Positions 10,839 to 19,766 of a stretch of DNA of 64,000 bases are shown piece by piece; position 1 is the first letter of the stretch, and each line of letters begins with the position of its first letter. The stretch spans positions 62,001 to 126,000 of the forward strand of contig NZ_JBHUPT010000017.1 of the NCBI RefSeq assembly GCF_049056525.1. Direction: 5' to 3'. The notes under the pieces are model-generated. The model searched no databases, was not told the DNA's origin, and saw only the letters and a program-made list of their open reading frames with translations. Source of the DNA: Leisingera coralii (lineage in GTDB: Bacteria; Pseudomonadota; Alphaproteobacteria; Rhodobacterales; Rhodobacteraceae). A program made the position numbers and the translations under genes.

Positions 10839-11668
10839 TGCCCATGGACCGGAAGCCGCATATCCAGGGGCCAGTGGAAAGGCTGGCCCGTCACGACCAG
10901 GCTGTGGTGCTTGGCGCCGCGGGGTTTGTCGTGCTGCTGAGCGCGCTTTACACGGTGACGGGCACCGGCATGGAAATGAGCGCCATCGAAATGACGCGCA
11001 TGGCCGGCCCGGTTGGTGAACCTATGCAGATGGGGCTGGAGACGGTTTGGACGCCTGCATATGCGGTGCTGATCTTCCTGATGTGGTGGATCATGATGAT
11101 TGCCATGATGACCCCCAGCGCAGCCCCTGTCCTGCTGCTGTTCACCGCCATCAAGAAAGCCGGCTCCAATCCCGCCCAGGCGCCGCTGCTGAGCCTCTTG
11201 TTCCTCAGCGGATACCTGCTGGCCTGGGCTTTTTTTTCAATCGCAGCCACCATTTTGCAATGGGGGCTGGAAACAGTTGGCCTGTCAAACGGCCCAATGA
11301 TGTCGCTCAGCAACCGTGCCTTTGCGGGTGCGTTGCTGTTAGCGGCGGGCGCCTATCAGTTTACCCCCTACAAGCACGCCTGCCTCTCCCACTGCCGTAT
11401 GCCGGTTCATTTTCTGACCGCGCACTACCGCACAGGCTTGGCTGGTGCTGTGCTGGTAGGCGCCCATCACGGAATGTACTGCCTCGGCTGCTGCTGGGCA
11501 CTGATGCTGCTTCTGTTCGCAGGCGGGATCATGAACCTCTACTGGATCGCCGGTATTGCCCTGTACGTGCTTGCCGAAAAACTCCTGGCGCGCGCCAGGC
11601 TGTTTGTTCCTGCAACCGGCGTCCTGCTGATGATTGCCGGCGTGTACCTGATTGCCACCGCTGTCTGA
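10838..11668 (+). CDS. DUF2182 integral membrane protein
   Basis: Protein of 276 aa with about six hydrophobic helices. MWWIMMIAMMTPSAAPV is the characteristic Met-rich DUF2182 motif (predicted metal-binding membrane protein, COG5486-like). His/Cys residues occur in HACLSHCRMP and GAHHGMYCLGCCWALM and could ligate copper or another metal. It is translationally coupled to the DUF1326 gene. The coupling and metal-ligand-rich sequence suggest a joint metal-handling role, which remains inference. Confidence 0.85.
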   Translation: MPMDRKPHIQGPVERLARHDQAVVLGAAGFVVLLSALYTVTGTGMEMSAIEMTRMAGPVGEPMQMGLETVWTPAYAVLIFLMWWIMMIAMMTPSAAPVLLLFTAIKKAGSNPAQAPLLSLLFLSGYLLAWAFFSIAATILQWGLETVGLSNGPMMSLSNRAFAGALLLAAGAYQFTPYKHACLSHCRMPVHFLTAHYRTGLAGAVLVGAHHGMYCLGCCWALMLLLFAGGIMNLYWIAGIALYVLAEKLLARARLFVPATGVLLMIAGVYLIATAV

Positions 11669-11799
11669 GCCGCAACTGACCCGCCAGATCTCCCGAAAAT
11701 GCCGGATTCAGACCATCCATTCGCTTTTTGAATGGCGCTTCAAGAATCTGACATCAAAATGGGCCACCGAAGCCACCGCAAGGCAAAAGGATTCGGGCC

Positions 11800-12636
11800 A
11801 TGGACAACAAACTTCTGCTCATCATTCTGGACGGCGTGCCCTGGCGAAATTTCCGCCGCCTGTTCGGCAACCTGGAAGGCTGGGTGGACAGCGGCGATGC
11901 CCGCGTCTGGAAGCTGCGCAGCGTGCTGCCGTCGATCTCGGCCAGCTGCTATGCCTCGATCCACACCGGCGTGGCACCGGCCATCCACGGCTGCACCGGC
12001 AATGCCAACGTGTTCCGGCTCAAGGAAAAGGACGTGTTCAGCCAGGTGCGCGAGGCAGGCGGCGTGACCGGTGCCGTGGCGCACAGCTACTGGTCCTCCT
12101 TCTTCAACCGCCACCCGTTCGACTACGTCCGCGACATCGAATACGACGAGCCCGAAAGCAAGAGTATCAACCACGGCCGGTTCCACACCATGACCGGCTA
12201 CGGTAAGGACAACCAGATGACCCCGTCGGATGTCGATCTGTTCGGCACCCTGACCAACCTCTGCCTGCGCTTCGGCCTCGACTACGGCATGCTGCACACC
12301 TGCACCCTGGACAGCATGGGCCACCGCTATTTCCACGACTGCCAGGAGATGGACCACGCCTGCTTCGTGATGGACGAGATGCTGGCCCCTTTCATCACCC
12401 GCTGGCGCGATCTGGGCTATGAGGTGATCGTCACCGCCGACCACGGCCAGGACGAGCGCGGCCACCATGGCGGCCGCAGCCCGCTGCAGCAGGAAACCGC
12501 GCTCTATTACTTTGGCGAAGCCGACGGCCCCGACCACAGCGATATCATCGACCAGCGCCAGCTGGCCCCGGCCATTCTAAAGCGGCTAGGCGCGCCCATC
12601 GCCGAAACCATGAAGGCGGAACCGTTCCTGAAATAA
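11800..12636 (+). CDS. Alkaline-phosphatase-superfamily hydrolase (nucleotide pyrophosphatase/phosphodiesterase-like)
   Basis: Protein of 278 aa. LLLIILDGVPW supplies the first metal-binding Asp. RSVLPSISASCYASIHTG places a Ser/Thr nucleophile region as in type I phosphodiesterases. VIVTADHGQDERGHHGG carries the conserved D-H-x(6)-GHHGG metal ligands. No signal peptide is seen, so it is probably cytoplasmic. The substrate is unknown. The gene stands alone, with 130 nt of upstream non-coding sequence. Confidence 0.85.
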   Translation: MDNKLLLIILDGVPWRNFRRLFGNLEGWVDSGDARVWKLRSVLPSISASCYASIHTGVAPAIHGCTGNANVFRLKEKDVFSQVREAGGVTGAVAHSYWSSFFNRHPFDYVRDIEYDEPESKSINHGRFHTMTGYGKDNQMTPSDVDLFGTLTNLCLRFGLDYGMLHTCTLDSMGHRYFHDCQEMDHACFVMDEMLAPFITRWRDLGYEVIVTADHGQDERGHHGGRSPLQQETALYYFGEADGPDHSDIIDQRQLAPAILKRLGAPIAETMKAEPFLK

Positions 12637-12704
12637 CCTGATTGCGGCGGCTGTATGCTAGGATGGCCCGCAGCCGCCGTTTTCAATTGTCAGGACCGAT
12701 TGCC

Positions 12705-13262
12705 ATGAAATCCCTTGTTGCCGCCTTTTGCCTGCTGGCCGCGCCAGCTCTGGCCAGCGATGCCTGCCACGACCTGTGGTTCACCAGAAACGCTGTCATC
12801 GACCGGGCCGGATACTGCTTCGGCTCGCCGCTGGGGCAGGCCGTCTTTGACAACCGGGGCTGTATTGGCAAATCCGTCTCCCTGCCGCCGCAGGACGAGC
12901 GGCTGGTGGCGCGGGTCAAGGAGATGGAAGCGCGCTTTGGCTGCCGGGTGAACAACAGGCAGCCCTCTCTGAACCTGGACGACCTGTTTCTGCGCTATCA
13001 GCTATGGGACCTGCCGGTGCGTGACGAGTTCGAAAGCGCCTGCCTGGGCTGGCTGGGCCCGGCGACGGGCCTGCGGGCCGGACACCGGCCGGACGCCCCG
13101 CTGGTCGGCCAGATCACCCCCGGTGATTACGTGAATTATTCCCATATTCCGGTTGGCAGCTGGAGCTATGTGACCACCTCGGGCCCGGACTGGCAGGTCA
13201 CCAGCGGCGGCTGGCTGGATACTTCGCTGTTTGAGGAGAAATGCCGGGACTTTGCGGGCTAG
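12705..13262 (+). CDS. Secreted protein, probably DUF4453
   Basis: Protein of 185 aa from the ATG at 12705, where a clear signal peptide begins (MKSLVAAFCLLAAPALA, cleavage after ALA). The mature N-terminus CHDLWFTRNAVIDRAGYCFGSPLGQ resembles the YARHG-like/DUF4453 unit seen in Rhodobacteraceae. Several cysteines are spaced for disulfides. The C-terminal part has a Gly/Trp-rich SWSYVTTSGPDWQVTSGGW pattern reminiscent of SH3-like repeats. A longer upstream frame exists but would bury the signal peptide. Function unknown. Confidence 0.72.
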   Translation: MKSLVAAFCLLAAPALASDACHDLWFTRNAVIDRAGYCFGSPLGQAVFDNRGCIGKSVSLPPQDERLVARVKEMEARFGCRVNNRQPSLNLDDLFLRYQLWDLPVRDEFESACLGWLGPATGLRAGHRPDAPLVGQITPGDYVNYSHIPVGSWSYVTTSGPDWQVTSGGWLDTSLFEEKCRDFAG

Positions 13263-13268
13263 GCGGGC

Positions 13269-14195
13269 CTAGTCGTCGTAAGGCCAGATCCCCTGCCCCA
13301 GCGACTCGATCGCGAGCGAGATGCGCTCGAAACTGTCACGGGCGCGGGCAACGCTGTGGCGCGCGCGCAGATAACCGTGGATCAGCCCAGGCTCGTTGAT
13401 CCAATGCGCCTTGCCGCCCGCTTCGGCAATGCGATCCCGGTACTCGCGCGAGTCGTCCCGCACCGGATCGCAATCGGCTGTCACCAGAACTGTCGGCGGC
13501 AGACCGGAGAAATCGCTGTCCTGCAGGGACGCAAACAACGGGTCGTTCTTCGGCGCTTCTCCATCCGTCCGGATATCCATGTAATAAATCACGTCCTCGC
13601 GGGTCAGCATCGGCGCCTGCGCATGTTCGATATAGGAGCCCTGGTCCATATCACCGCCCAAGGCGCCATATATCAGCACCTGCCCCAGCAGGGCATCGGT
13701 CCGGCCGCGGGCATGATGCGCCACCGCGGCACATAAATTCGCCCCGGCGCTGTCGCCAGCCATCACAATCCCCTTGCCAAATGTCTTCTCCACCCAGTTC
13801 AGCGCGGTCCAGGCATCTTCGAACCCGGCGGGATGCTTGTGCTCCGGCGCCAGGCGGTAATCCACCGCCACCACCCTGTAGCCGGTCTGGGCACAGAATT
13901 CGGCGCAGATATCGTCGTGGCTGTCGAGCCCGCCGACCACAAATCCGCCGCCGTGGCAGTAGAGCACCGTACGGGTCGGGTGGCCCGCGGTGTAAACCCG
14001 CACCGGCACGCCGCCGGCCTTAGTGTCCAGCGGAGACACAACATCCGGCCGCGGCGCCCGGAATTCCCGCGCCATGGAGTCATAAATGCGGCGCTGCTCG
14101 TCTATGGTCATTTCCACGGCATCGTCGGGATAGAGCTCCCCGGTCTTCTGGATGAAATCCCAGGTCTCCTCGTCGATCAGCCGTTCGTAATCCAT
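13269..14195 (-). CDS. Alpha/beta hydrolase, hormone-sensitive-lipase family esterase
   Basis: Protein of 308 aa from the ATG at 14195, with GGGAGGCTCG immediately upstream. HSL-family signature HGGGFVVGG forms the oxyanion hole and GDSAGANL holds the nucleophile Ser. VTADCDPVRDD supplies the Asp, and LIHGYLRAR supplies the His. It would be a carboxylesterase for short acyl or acetylated substrates; the true substrate is unknown. It lies downstream of the acyl-CoA synthetase on the same strand but is separated from it by a terminator-like hairpin. Confidence 0.9.
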   Translation of the reverse strand: MDYERLIDEETWDFIQKTGELYPDDAVEMTIDEQRRIYDSMAREFRAPRPDVVSPLDTKAGGVPVRVYTAGHPTRTVLYCHGGGFVVGGLDSHDDICAEFCAQTGYRVVAVDYRLAPEHKHPAGFEDAWTALNWVEKTFGKGIVMAGDSAGANLCAAVAHHARGRTDALLGQVLIYGALGGDMDQGSYIEHAQAPMLTREDVIYYMDIRTDGEAPKNDPLFASLQDSDFSGLPPTVLVTADCDPVRDDSREYRDRIAEAGGKAHWINEPGLIHGYLRARHSVARARDSFERISLAIESLGQGIWPYDD

Positions 14196-14265
14196 CTGCG
14201 AGCCTCCCTGCACGCCGCGTTTTCCCGAGCCTAGGCAGAGATTCCCGCAAATGGAATGCCTGAAT

Positions 14266-14287
14266 GAAAAAGCGCCCCGCAGGGCGC
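14266..14287 (-). terminator. Rho-independent terminator after the acyl-CoA synthetase gene
   Basis: GCGCCC (14272-14277) and GGGCGC (14282-14287) form a 6-bp stem with a CGCA loop. Read on the minus strand the stem is followed by a run of five T. It sits 27 nt after the stop codon of the synthetase. Confidence 0.8.
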
Positions 14288-14313
14288 CTTTGCTGTTGCA
14301 TCTGCCGGCAGCT

Positions 14314-16209
14314 TCAGGCCGCCGCGGCAGGTTCCCAGGGGCGGGTGAAACTGTTCAGAACGCCGGAAATCTCAGCCTCCGTGCTGCCATTGGCCGCCAC
14401 CTGAGCCACCAGCCCGCGCTTCTTGTCGTCGATTACGCTAACCACGCGCGCGGCCACCCCGGCCTGCTCCAGCGCGCCATTGTAGACGCGGGTTATGGCG
14501 TGTTTGCGAAGGTCCGGCTTGAACACCTTGCCAACGGCGGTTTTCGGCAGTGCGTCCAGCACGGTCAGGTGCTTGGGAATCGCCGCGCGCTCATGCACGT
14601 GGATCTTGCAGTACTCCAGCAGCTCCTGCTCACTGGCCGAGGCGCCCTCAACCAGCTCGACAAAGGCACAGGGAAGCTCCCCGGAATGGGCGTCCGGCTG
14701 GCCGATGGCGCCTGCAAAAGCCACCGCTGCATGCCCCAGGAGCGCTTCTTCGATCTCCGCCGGGTCGATATTGTGGCCGCCGCGGATGATCAGATCCTTG
14801 GCGCGGCCGGTGATCCACAGGTAGCCATCTTCGTCGATGCGGCCCAGATCGCCGGTGCGCAGGAACCTGTCCTGATAGTAGAGGTCCACGTTCTTTTCGG
14901 CCTCGGTGTAGGTATTGCCGGCAAAGACCCCGGGGTTGGAAACGCAAATCTCGCCAACCTCATCTACCCCGCATTCCATCGGGCCGCTGTTGGTCTGCTT
15001 GACGATCCGCACATCCGTGTAGGGGAACGGAATGCCCACAGAACCAACCTTCTTCTCACCACCGGGCGGGTTGCAGGACACCAGGCAGGTGGCCTCGGTC
15101 AGCCCGTAGCCCTCGACGATGGTGACGCCCGAGGCGCTCTCGAACCGCTTGAACAGCTCCATCGGCATCGGGGCCGAGCCGGAAAAGGCCGTCTTCACGG
15201 TAGAAATATCGGCATCCACCGGCCGCTGCATCAGCGCCGACACCGCCGTGGGCACGGTGATGATAAAGGTGATCTTCCAGCGCTCGATCAGCTTCCAGAA
15301 ATTGTCGAACACCCCCTCGCCGCGGTAGCCCTGCGGCGTCGGGAAGACCACATGCGCGCCGGACGCGATGGCTGCCATCATGATCACATGCACCGCAAAG
15401 ACGTGGAACAGCGGCAGCGGGCAGATGATGTTGTCTTCTTCGGTGAACAGCAGGGTGCTGCCCAGCCAGCCGTTGTAGACCAGCCCTGAATACTTGTGCT
15501 GCGCCACCTTGGGCATGCCCGTGGTGCCGCCGGTGTGGAAATAGCAGGCCACCCGGTCGCCGTCGCTGTCGGCGAAGTTCAGCGTCTTGGGCTGTTTCGC
15601 CATCTCCTTGGAGAAGTCAAGGTAATCGGCGTGGGCCGCCTTGGCCTGGTTGTCCAGCTTGGGCCGGATCAGCGGCACGATCCAGGATTTCGGCGGCGTC
15701 AGGTAGCGGTTCAGATCCACCTCCAGAACCGTGTTCACCCCCGGCGCATGGCGCACTGCCTCGGCCACTTTCTGCGCCACATCGGTCTTGGGGAAGGGCC
15801 GCAGGGTCACCACCACCTTGGCCTTGGTTTCCCGCAGGATCGAGGCGATCTGCTCCGGCTCCAAAAGCGGGTTGATCGGGTTCACGATCCCTGCCACCGC
15901 ACCGCCCAGCATGGTCACCAGCGTCTCATTGCAATTGGGCAGCACATAGGCGACCACATCCTTCTCGCCAATGCCCAGCGCGCGGAACATGTTGGCAGCC
16001 TGGCTCACCTGCTCCTTCAGGATGCGCCAGGTCAGGGTTTCTGCCTTGTCCGTGGGGCCGGAGAGGATCTGATAGCTGACCGCGTTGCTGTCCGGATATT
16101 TGTCCGCCGTGCGCGACAGCAGCCCATACAGCGTGGCTGGCAGATCCCGCGCCTCATACGGCATTTCATTCTGCAGCGCGTCGCGGTCCGCAATTCCGGA
16201 AAAACCCAT
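14314..16209 (-). CDS. Acyl-CoA synthetase (AMP-forming, ANL superfamily)
   Basis: Protein of 631 aa from the ATG at 16209, chosen because GGGGAGGAG lies just upstream; a longer GTG start at 16260 has no ribosome site. ANL motifs: YFHTGGTTGMPKVAQH (P-loop A3), EGYGLTEATCL (A5), FLRTGDLGRIDEDGYLWITGRAKDLIIRGG (A7-A8 region) and LPKTAVGKVFKP with the catalytic Lys near the C-terminus. The N-terminal part is longer than in most fatty-acid ligases. It activates a carboxylic acid to its CoA thioester in the cytoplasm; the substrate cannot be told from sequence. Confidence 0.92.
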   Translation of the reverse strand: MGFSGIADRDALQNEMPYEARDLPATLYGLLSRTADKYPDSNAVSYQILSGPTDKAETLTWRILKEQVSQAANMFRALGIGEKDVVAYVLPNCNETLVTMLGGAVAGIVNPINPLLEPEQIASILRETKAKVVVTLRPFPKTDVAQKVAEAVRHAPGVNTVLEVDLNRYLTPPKSWIVPLIRPKLDNQAKAAHADYLDFSKEMAKQPKTLNFADSDGDRVACYFHTGGTTGMPKVAQHKYSGLVYNGWLGSTLLFTEEDNIICPLPLFHVFAVHVIMMAAIASGAHVVFPTPQGYRGEGVFDNFWKLIERWKITFIITVPTAVSALMQRPVDADISTVKTAFSGSAPMPMELFKRFESASGVTIVEGYGLTEATCLVSCNPPGGEKKVGSVGIPFPYTDVRIVKQTNSGPMECGVDEVGEICVSNPGVFAGNTYTEAEKNVDLYYQDRFLRTGDLGRIDEDGYLWITGRAKDLIIRGGHNIDPAEIEEALLGHAAVAFAGAIGQPDAHSGELPCAFVELVEGASASEQELLEYCKIHVHERAAIPKHLTVLDALPKTAVGKVFKPDLRKHAITRVYNGALEQAGVAARVVSVIDDKKRGLVAQVAANGSTEAEISGVLNSFTRPWEPAAAA

Positions 16210-16364
16210 AAATCTCCTCCCCGTTCCCCCGGTGTTTCGGGGTGTGTTCTCGTTCGCCACAGACTATTGCAATCGCGCATTTGCGCAAGCGCCGGCAGGG
16301 GGTCACGTCAAGGCAGGTTGCGGCATGACGTGACGCCAAGCACATCCGAAATTGACCATTTGCA

Positions 16365-16395
16365 ATAATAAACGCCCCGAACGATGTCCGGGGCG
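16365..16395 (-). terminator. Rho-independent terminator of the ABC exporter gene
   Basis: CGCCCCG (16373-16379) and CGGGGCG (16389-16395) form a 7-bp stem with a 9-nt loop. On the minus strand it is followed by TTTATTATT. It is 25 nt beyond the stop codon of the exporter gene. Confidence 0.85.
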
Positions 16396-16420
16396 CCTGA
16401 CGTTCTGCAGTTTTCTGCGG

Positions 16421-18274
16421 TTACTCCGCCGCCAGTCCCTCGGTGAACTGCAGCTTGGCCAGCCGCGCGTACAGCCCGCCCTGCGCCACCAGCTCATCGT
16501 GGCTGCCCATGGCCACAATCCGCCCCTGGTCCATCACCACGATCCGGTCTGCCTTTTTCACGGTGGCCAAACGATGCGCCACGATCAGCGTGGTACGGCC
16601 CTGGCTCAGCTCATCCACCGCAGCCTGCACCAGCCGTTCGCTCTCTGCATCCAGCGCCGAGGTCGCCTCATCCAGCAGCAGCACCGGCGCGTCGCGCAGG
16701 ATCGCGCGGGCAATGGCAATCCGCTGCTTCTGCCCGCCCGACAGCATAACCCCGCGCTCGCCGACAAAGCTGTCATAGCCGTCCGGCAGTTTCGAGATGA
16801 ACTCATGCGCCGCGGCAGCCTTGGCGGCAGCTTCAACCTCAGCGTCGGAGGCGTCCGGGCGGCCAAAGCGGATGTTCTCGCGGGCCGACGCAGCAAAGAT
16901 CACCGGATCCTGCGGCACCAATGCGATATGGCGGCGGAACTCATCCCGCTGCAGATGCTTCAGCGCCACGCCGTCCAGCTTCACGGCGCCCTGGTTCGGA
17001 TCATAGAACCGCTGCAGCAGCTGAATGATGGTGGTCTTGCCAGCGCCGGACGGGCCGACAAAAGCCACTGTCTCACCCGGCTTCACGGCCAGCGAAACCT
17101 CCTCCAGCGCCGAGACGTCCGGGCGCGACGGATAGCGGAAGGAGACATTCTCAAATTCGATCTCACCCTTGACCGGCGCGGGCAGCACCTGCGCCGCTGC
17201 CGGGTCCAGCACGGTATCCTCGGCATTCAGCAATTCGACCAGCCGCTCAGTGGCGCCGGCAGCGCGCTGCAGTTCGCTCCAGATCTCGGACAGCGCAGCG
17301 ACGGAGCCCGCCACCAGCACCGCATAGATCACGAACTGGATCAGCGTGCCCTCTGTCATCACACCGGCGCGAACATCATTCGCGCCCATCCACAGGACCC
17401 CGACAATGCCGGAGAACACCAGGAAGATCACGATAACGGTCAGCAAGGCCCGGGTCCGGATCCGGCGGCGCGAGACGTCATAGGCGGTCTCGGTCATCTC
17501 GCCGAACTTCAGGCGGCTGGCGCTTTCATGGGTGAAGGCCTGCACCGTCTGCACCGCGCCCAGCGCCTCTCCCGCATTGCCGGAGGACGCGGCGATCCAG
17601 TCCTGGTTTTCCTTGCTGATGGCGCGCAGGCGGCGGCCCAGGAACAGGATCGGCACGATCACCGCGGGCACGATCAGCAGCACCATCGCGGTCAGCTTGG
17701 CCGAGGTCAGCAGCATCAGCACCATGCCGCCCAGGAAAATCAGCAGGTTGCGCAGCGCAATCGACACTGACGAGCCCAGAACTGACTGGATCAGCGTAGT
17801 GTCGGTGGTGATCCGGCTCAGCACCTCACCGGTCATGATGCGTTCATAAAACTCCGGGCTCATACCGATCACCCGGTCGAACACCGCCTTGCGGATGTCG
17901 GCCACAACGCGTTCGCCCAAACGGGTCACCAGCGCGTAACGCACGCCGGTCCCCACCGCCAGCAGCGCTGCAATGACAAGGGCTGCACTGAAATAGAGGT
18001 TCAGAAGCTCGGAATCGGAAACCCGGAAGTTGTCCACCACCCGGCGCACCGCCAAGGGCAGCGTCAGCGACAGTGCCGCCGTCAGCACCAGCGCGCAGGT
18101 GGCCGCAAACATCAGCCCCCGGTAGGGCCGCATGAACGGCCACAGTGCCGAGAGCACGCCAATCTTCCGGGAGCTCTCCCGCTCCTGTTCCGCGTTCGGG
18201 GCCGCTTGTCTCCGCGCCATTCCGGATCCTTCTGCACTTTTGGTCTTGCGGGGAGTTTCCCGCGCATTTGCCAA
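16421..18274 (-). CDS. ABC exporter half-transporter (permease-ATPase fusion)
   Basis: Protein of 617 aa. Residues ~30-340 form a six-helix exporter transmembrane domain (for example ALVLTAALSLTLPLAV and ALVIAALLAVGTG). The ATPase domain follows: Walker A GPSGAGKTT, Q-loop VPQDPVIF, signature LSGGQKQR, Walker B VLLLDEATSALD and VAHRLATV. It resembles MsbA/MdlB-type lipid or drug exporters and should act as a homodimer or with a partner. The start could also be the ATG at 18220 (MARRQAAP). It is followed by a terminator and preceded by tRNA-Gly in divergent context. Confidence 0.92.
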   Translation of the reverse strand: MANARETPRKTKSAEGSGMARRQAAPNAEQERESSRKIGVLSALWPFMRPYRGLMFAATCALVLTAALSLTLPLAVRRVVDNFRVSDSELLNLYFSAALVIAALLAVGTGVRYALVTRLGERVVADIRKAVFDRVIGMSPEFYERIMTGEVLSRITTDTTLIQSVLGSSVSIALRNLLIFLGGMVLMLLTSAKLTAMVLLIVPAVIVPILFLGRRLRAISKENQDWIAASSGNAGEALGAVQTVQAFTHESASRLKFGEMTETAYDVSRRRIRTRALLTVIVIFLVFSGIVGVLWMGANDVRAGVMTEGTLIQFVIYAVLVAGSVAALSEIWSELQRAAGATERLVELLNAEDTVLDPAAAQVLPAPVKGEIEFENVSFRYPSRPDVSALEEVSLAVKPGETVAFVGPSGAGKTTIIQLLQRFYDPNQGAVKLDGVALKHLQRDEFRRHIALVPQDPVIFAASARENIRFGRPDASDAEVEAAAKAAAAHEFISKLPDGYDSFVGERGVMLSGGQKQRIAIARAILRDAPVLLLDEATSALDAESERLVQAAVDELSQGRTTLIVAHRLATVKKADRIVVMDQGRIVAMGSHDELVAQGGLYARLAKLQFTEGLAAE

Positions 18275-18415
18275 TGGTTCATGGCCCCGCAGCCCCCGCG
18301 CGTCAAGCGCAGAGCAGTTTCAAACAGCGCATGAAAACAACTGCAGCCCGCGTCACACTGTATCAGTGCGGCACTCAGGCAGGCGGCATAAGGGTGGCAG
18401 CGGGGGAAGGTCTGG

Positions 18416-18486
18416 AGCGGGTAGCGGGAATCGAACCCGCACCTTAAGCTTGGAAGGCTCTTATGATACCATTTCACCATACCCGC
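18416..18486 (-). tRNA. tRNA-Gly (anticodon UCC)
   Basis: On the minus strand the 7-bp acceptor stem GCGGGTA / TACCCGC closes a complete cloverleaf. The anticodon loop CTTCCAA gives UCC. The T arm reads GCGGG-TTCGAAT-CCCGC. The discriminator base is T and CCA is not encoded. Length is 71 nt. Confidence 0.95.
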
Positions 18487-18660
18487 TCAGGACATTCGCT
18501 GATTTAGGTGAAGCACCGGGGAAGGTCAACCATCTTGATCCGGTTTCTCCGGGGGCGGCCGGAAAATTCTGTGCAGCCCTTGCGGAACGCCCCCCAAGCC
18601 CCCCAAATGATGGGATAATCCAGCTGCCAGGCAGCTCCCTGAACAATCCGGACGCACGCT

Positions 18661-19353
18661 GTGACCCGAAGCCCGCAAACCGCCGTCATCACCTCCCACG
18701 GCCAGCCCTCCGCCCCTGCCCCGGCCGAAGCGGAGCTGGCAAAACTCGCCGCGGAAGTTGCCGCGCATCTGCCGGGGTGGGATGTGCGCTCCGCCACTCT
18801 CGCAACACAAGGACGGCTGGAGAAAATGACGGAGGACGGCGCCGTGGTCTACCCGTTCTTCATGTCCCAGGGGTATTTCACCGCCAAGGTCGTGCCAGAC
18901 CGGCTGCAGGGCCGCAGCTGCCGCATTACGGCGCCTTTCGGCCTTGATTCCGCGCTGCCGCCGCTGGCGGCCCAAGCGGCCCGGCAGGCAGCAGAGGTGC
19001 AAGGATGGGATCTCACCGGGCTCCATCTGCTGCTGGCCGCCCACGGCTCCGCCCGCGGCCCCAAGGCGGCCGAAGCCGCCGAGGCCTTCGCCGCCAAGCT
19101 GCGCCTGCTTCTCCCCGGCTGCACGGTTACACCCGGTTACGTCGAACAGAACCCGCAGGTTGAAACGTCTGCGGCGCCCCTGCCCGCCCGCTCCCTCTGC
19201 CTGCCCTTCTTTGCCCAGGCTGGCGATCACGTGAAAGAGGACATCCCCGAAGCGCTGGAAGCCGCCCGGTTCAGAGGCCTCGTGCTGCCGGTCACAGGCG
19301 CGCTGCCTGGCGTTCCCAGACTGATCGCCGAGGCCATCCGCACGGCGGCCTGA
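18661..19353 (+). CDS. CbiX/SirB-like sirohydrochlorin chelatase family protein
   Basis: Protein of 230 aa starting at GTG. Two halves of similar layout are visible, each beginning with a 'SHG' type motif: VITSHGQPS near residue 10 and LLLAAHGSARGPKAAEAAEAF near residue 124. VYPFFMSQGYFTAKVVPDRL and LPFFAQAGDHVKEDIPEAL are the equivalent second motifs, including the His-containing metal site in the second half. The family inserts Co or Fe into sirohydrochlorin, but no cobalamin or siroheme genes adjoin it. It is the last host gene before the prophage. Confidence 0.82.
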   Translation: MTRSPQTAVITSHGQPSAPAPAEAELAKLAAEVAAHLPGWDVRSATLATQGRLEKMTEDGAVVYPFFMSQGYFTAKVVPDRLQGRSCRITAPFGLDSALPPLAAQAARQAAEVQGWDLTGLHLLLAAHGSARGPKAAEAAEAFAAKLRLLLPGCTVTPGYVEQNPQVETSAAPLPARSLCLPFFAQAGDHVKEDIPEALEAARFRGLVLPVTGALPGVPRLIAEAIRTAA

Positions 19354-19444
19354 GACTGCCGGCCTTGACCAAAGCCCGGCCAGGCGGGAAACTAGCCATC
19401 CGGAAAGAAAAACATTTTAAGCCCAGGCAAAGGCAAAACGCCTC

Positions 19445-19473
19445 TTGCACCGGCGCCGGGCATGTGATTAATC
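19445..19473 (+). promoter_or_regulatory. Probable original promoter of tRNA-Cys
   Basis: TTGCAC (19445-19450) and TTAATC (19468-19473) are separated by 17 bp and lie ~20 nt before the 5' end of the tRNA-Cys half at 19492. Because the prophage split the tRNA, this promoter now drives only the orphan 5' half. Assigned by consensus only. Confidence 0.45.
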
Positions 19474-19491
19474 ACGGCTTACACCACGGAT

Positions 19492-19531
19492 GGCGAGTTG
19501 GCGGAGTGGTGACGCAGCGGATTGCAAATCC
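19492..19531 (+). repeat. attL: 40-bp copy of the 5' half of tRNA-Cys
   Basis: Identical to 60019-60058 over 40 bp, starting at the first base of the tRNA (GGCGAGTTGG...) and ending in the 3' side of the anticodon stem (...GCAAATCC). After this point the sequence diverges from tRNA-Cys (ATCGCGACACG), so this is a truncated tRNA and not a second functional gene. Confidence 0.95.
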
Positions 19532-19564
19532 ATCGCGACACGCTGAAATTATTACATTTTTCGA

Positions 19565-19611
19565 CTAGACAAGTGCCAGACATACGGTGAACGAACCGTG
19601 AATGTTTAGAC
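19565..19611 (+). repeat. Candidate left integrase arm sites
   Basis: ACCGTGAATGTTTAGAC (19595-19611) recurs exactly at 59935-59951. TAGACAAGTGC (19565-19575) resembles TAGACTTGTGC at 59947-59957. The sites lie 34-80 nt inside attL. The remainder of 19532-19766 contains no gene or structure I can recognise. Confidence 0.55.
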
Positions 19612-19766
19612 GCAAATAATCGCTTTCAAGTTTCTCGTTCGGCCCGCTCACCCGTGTTCGCATACGCCCCAAAAGCGGCAAAAATACTCTGGCGCGCGGC
19701 TGATTTGGCCTTTGGGAAATACTTCCGCAAAATCTGATATTGGGGGCTACAGCGCCTCGACTTTCC

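Noticed and set aside
19492..19531. A second functional tRNA-Cys gene at the left end
   Set aside because: Similarity stops in the anticodon stem; the T arm and acceptor 3' strand are absent. It is the attL half.
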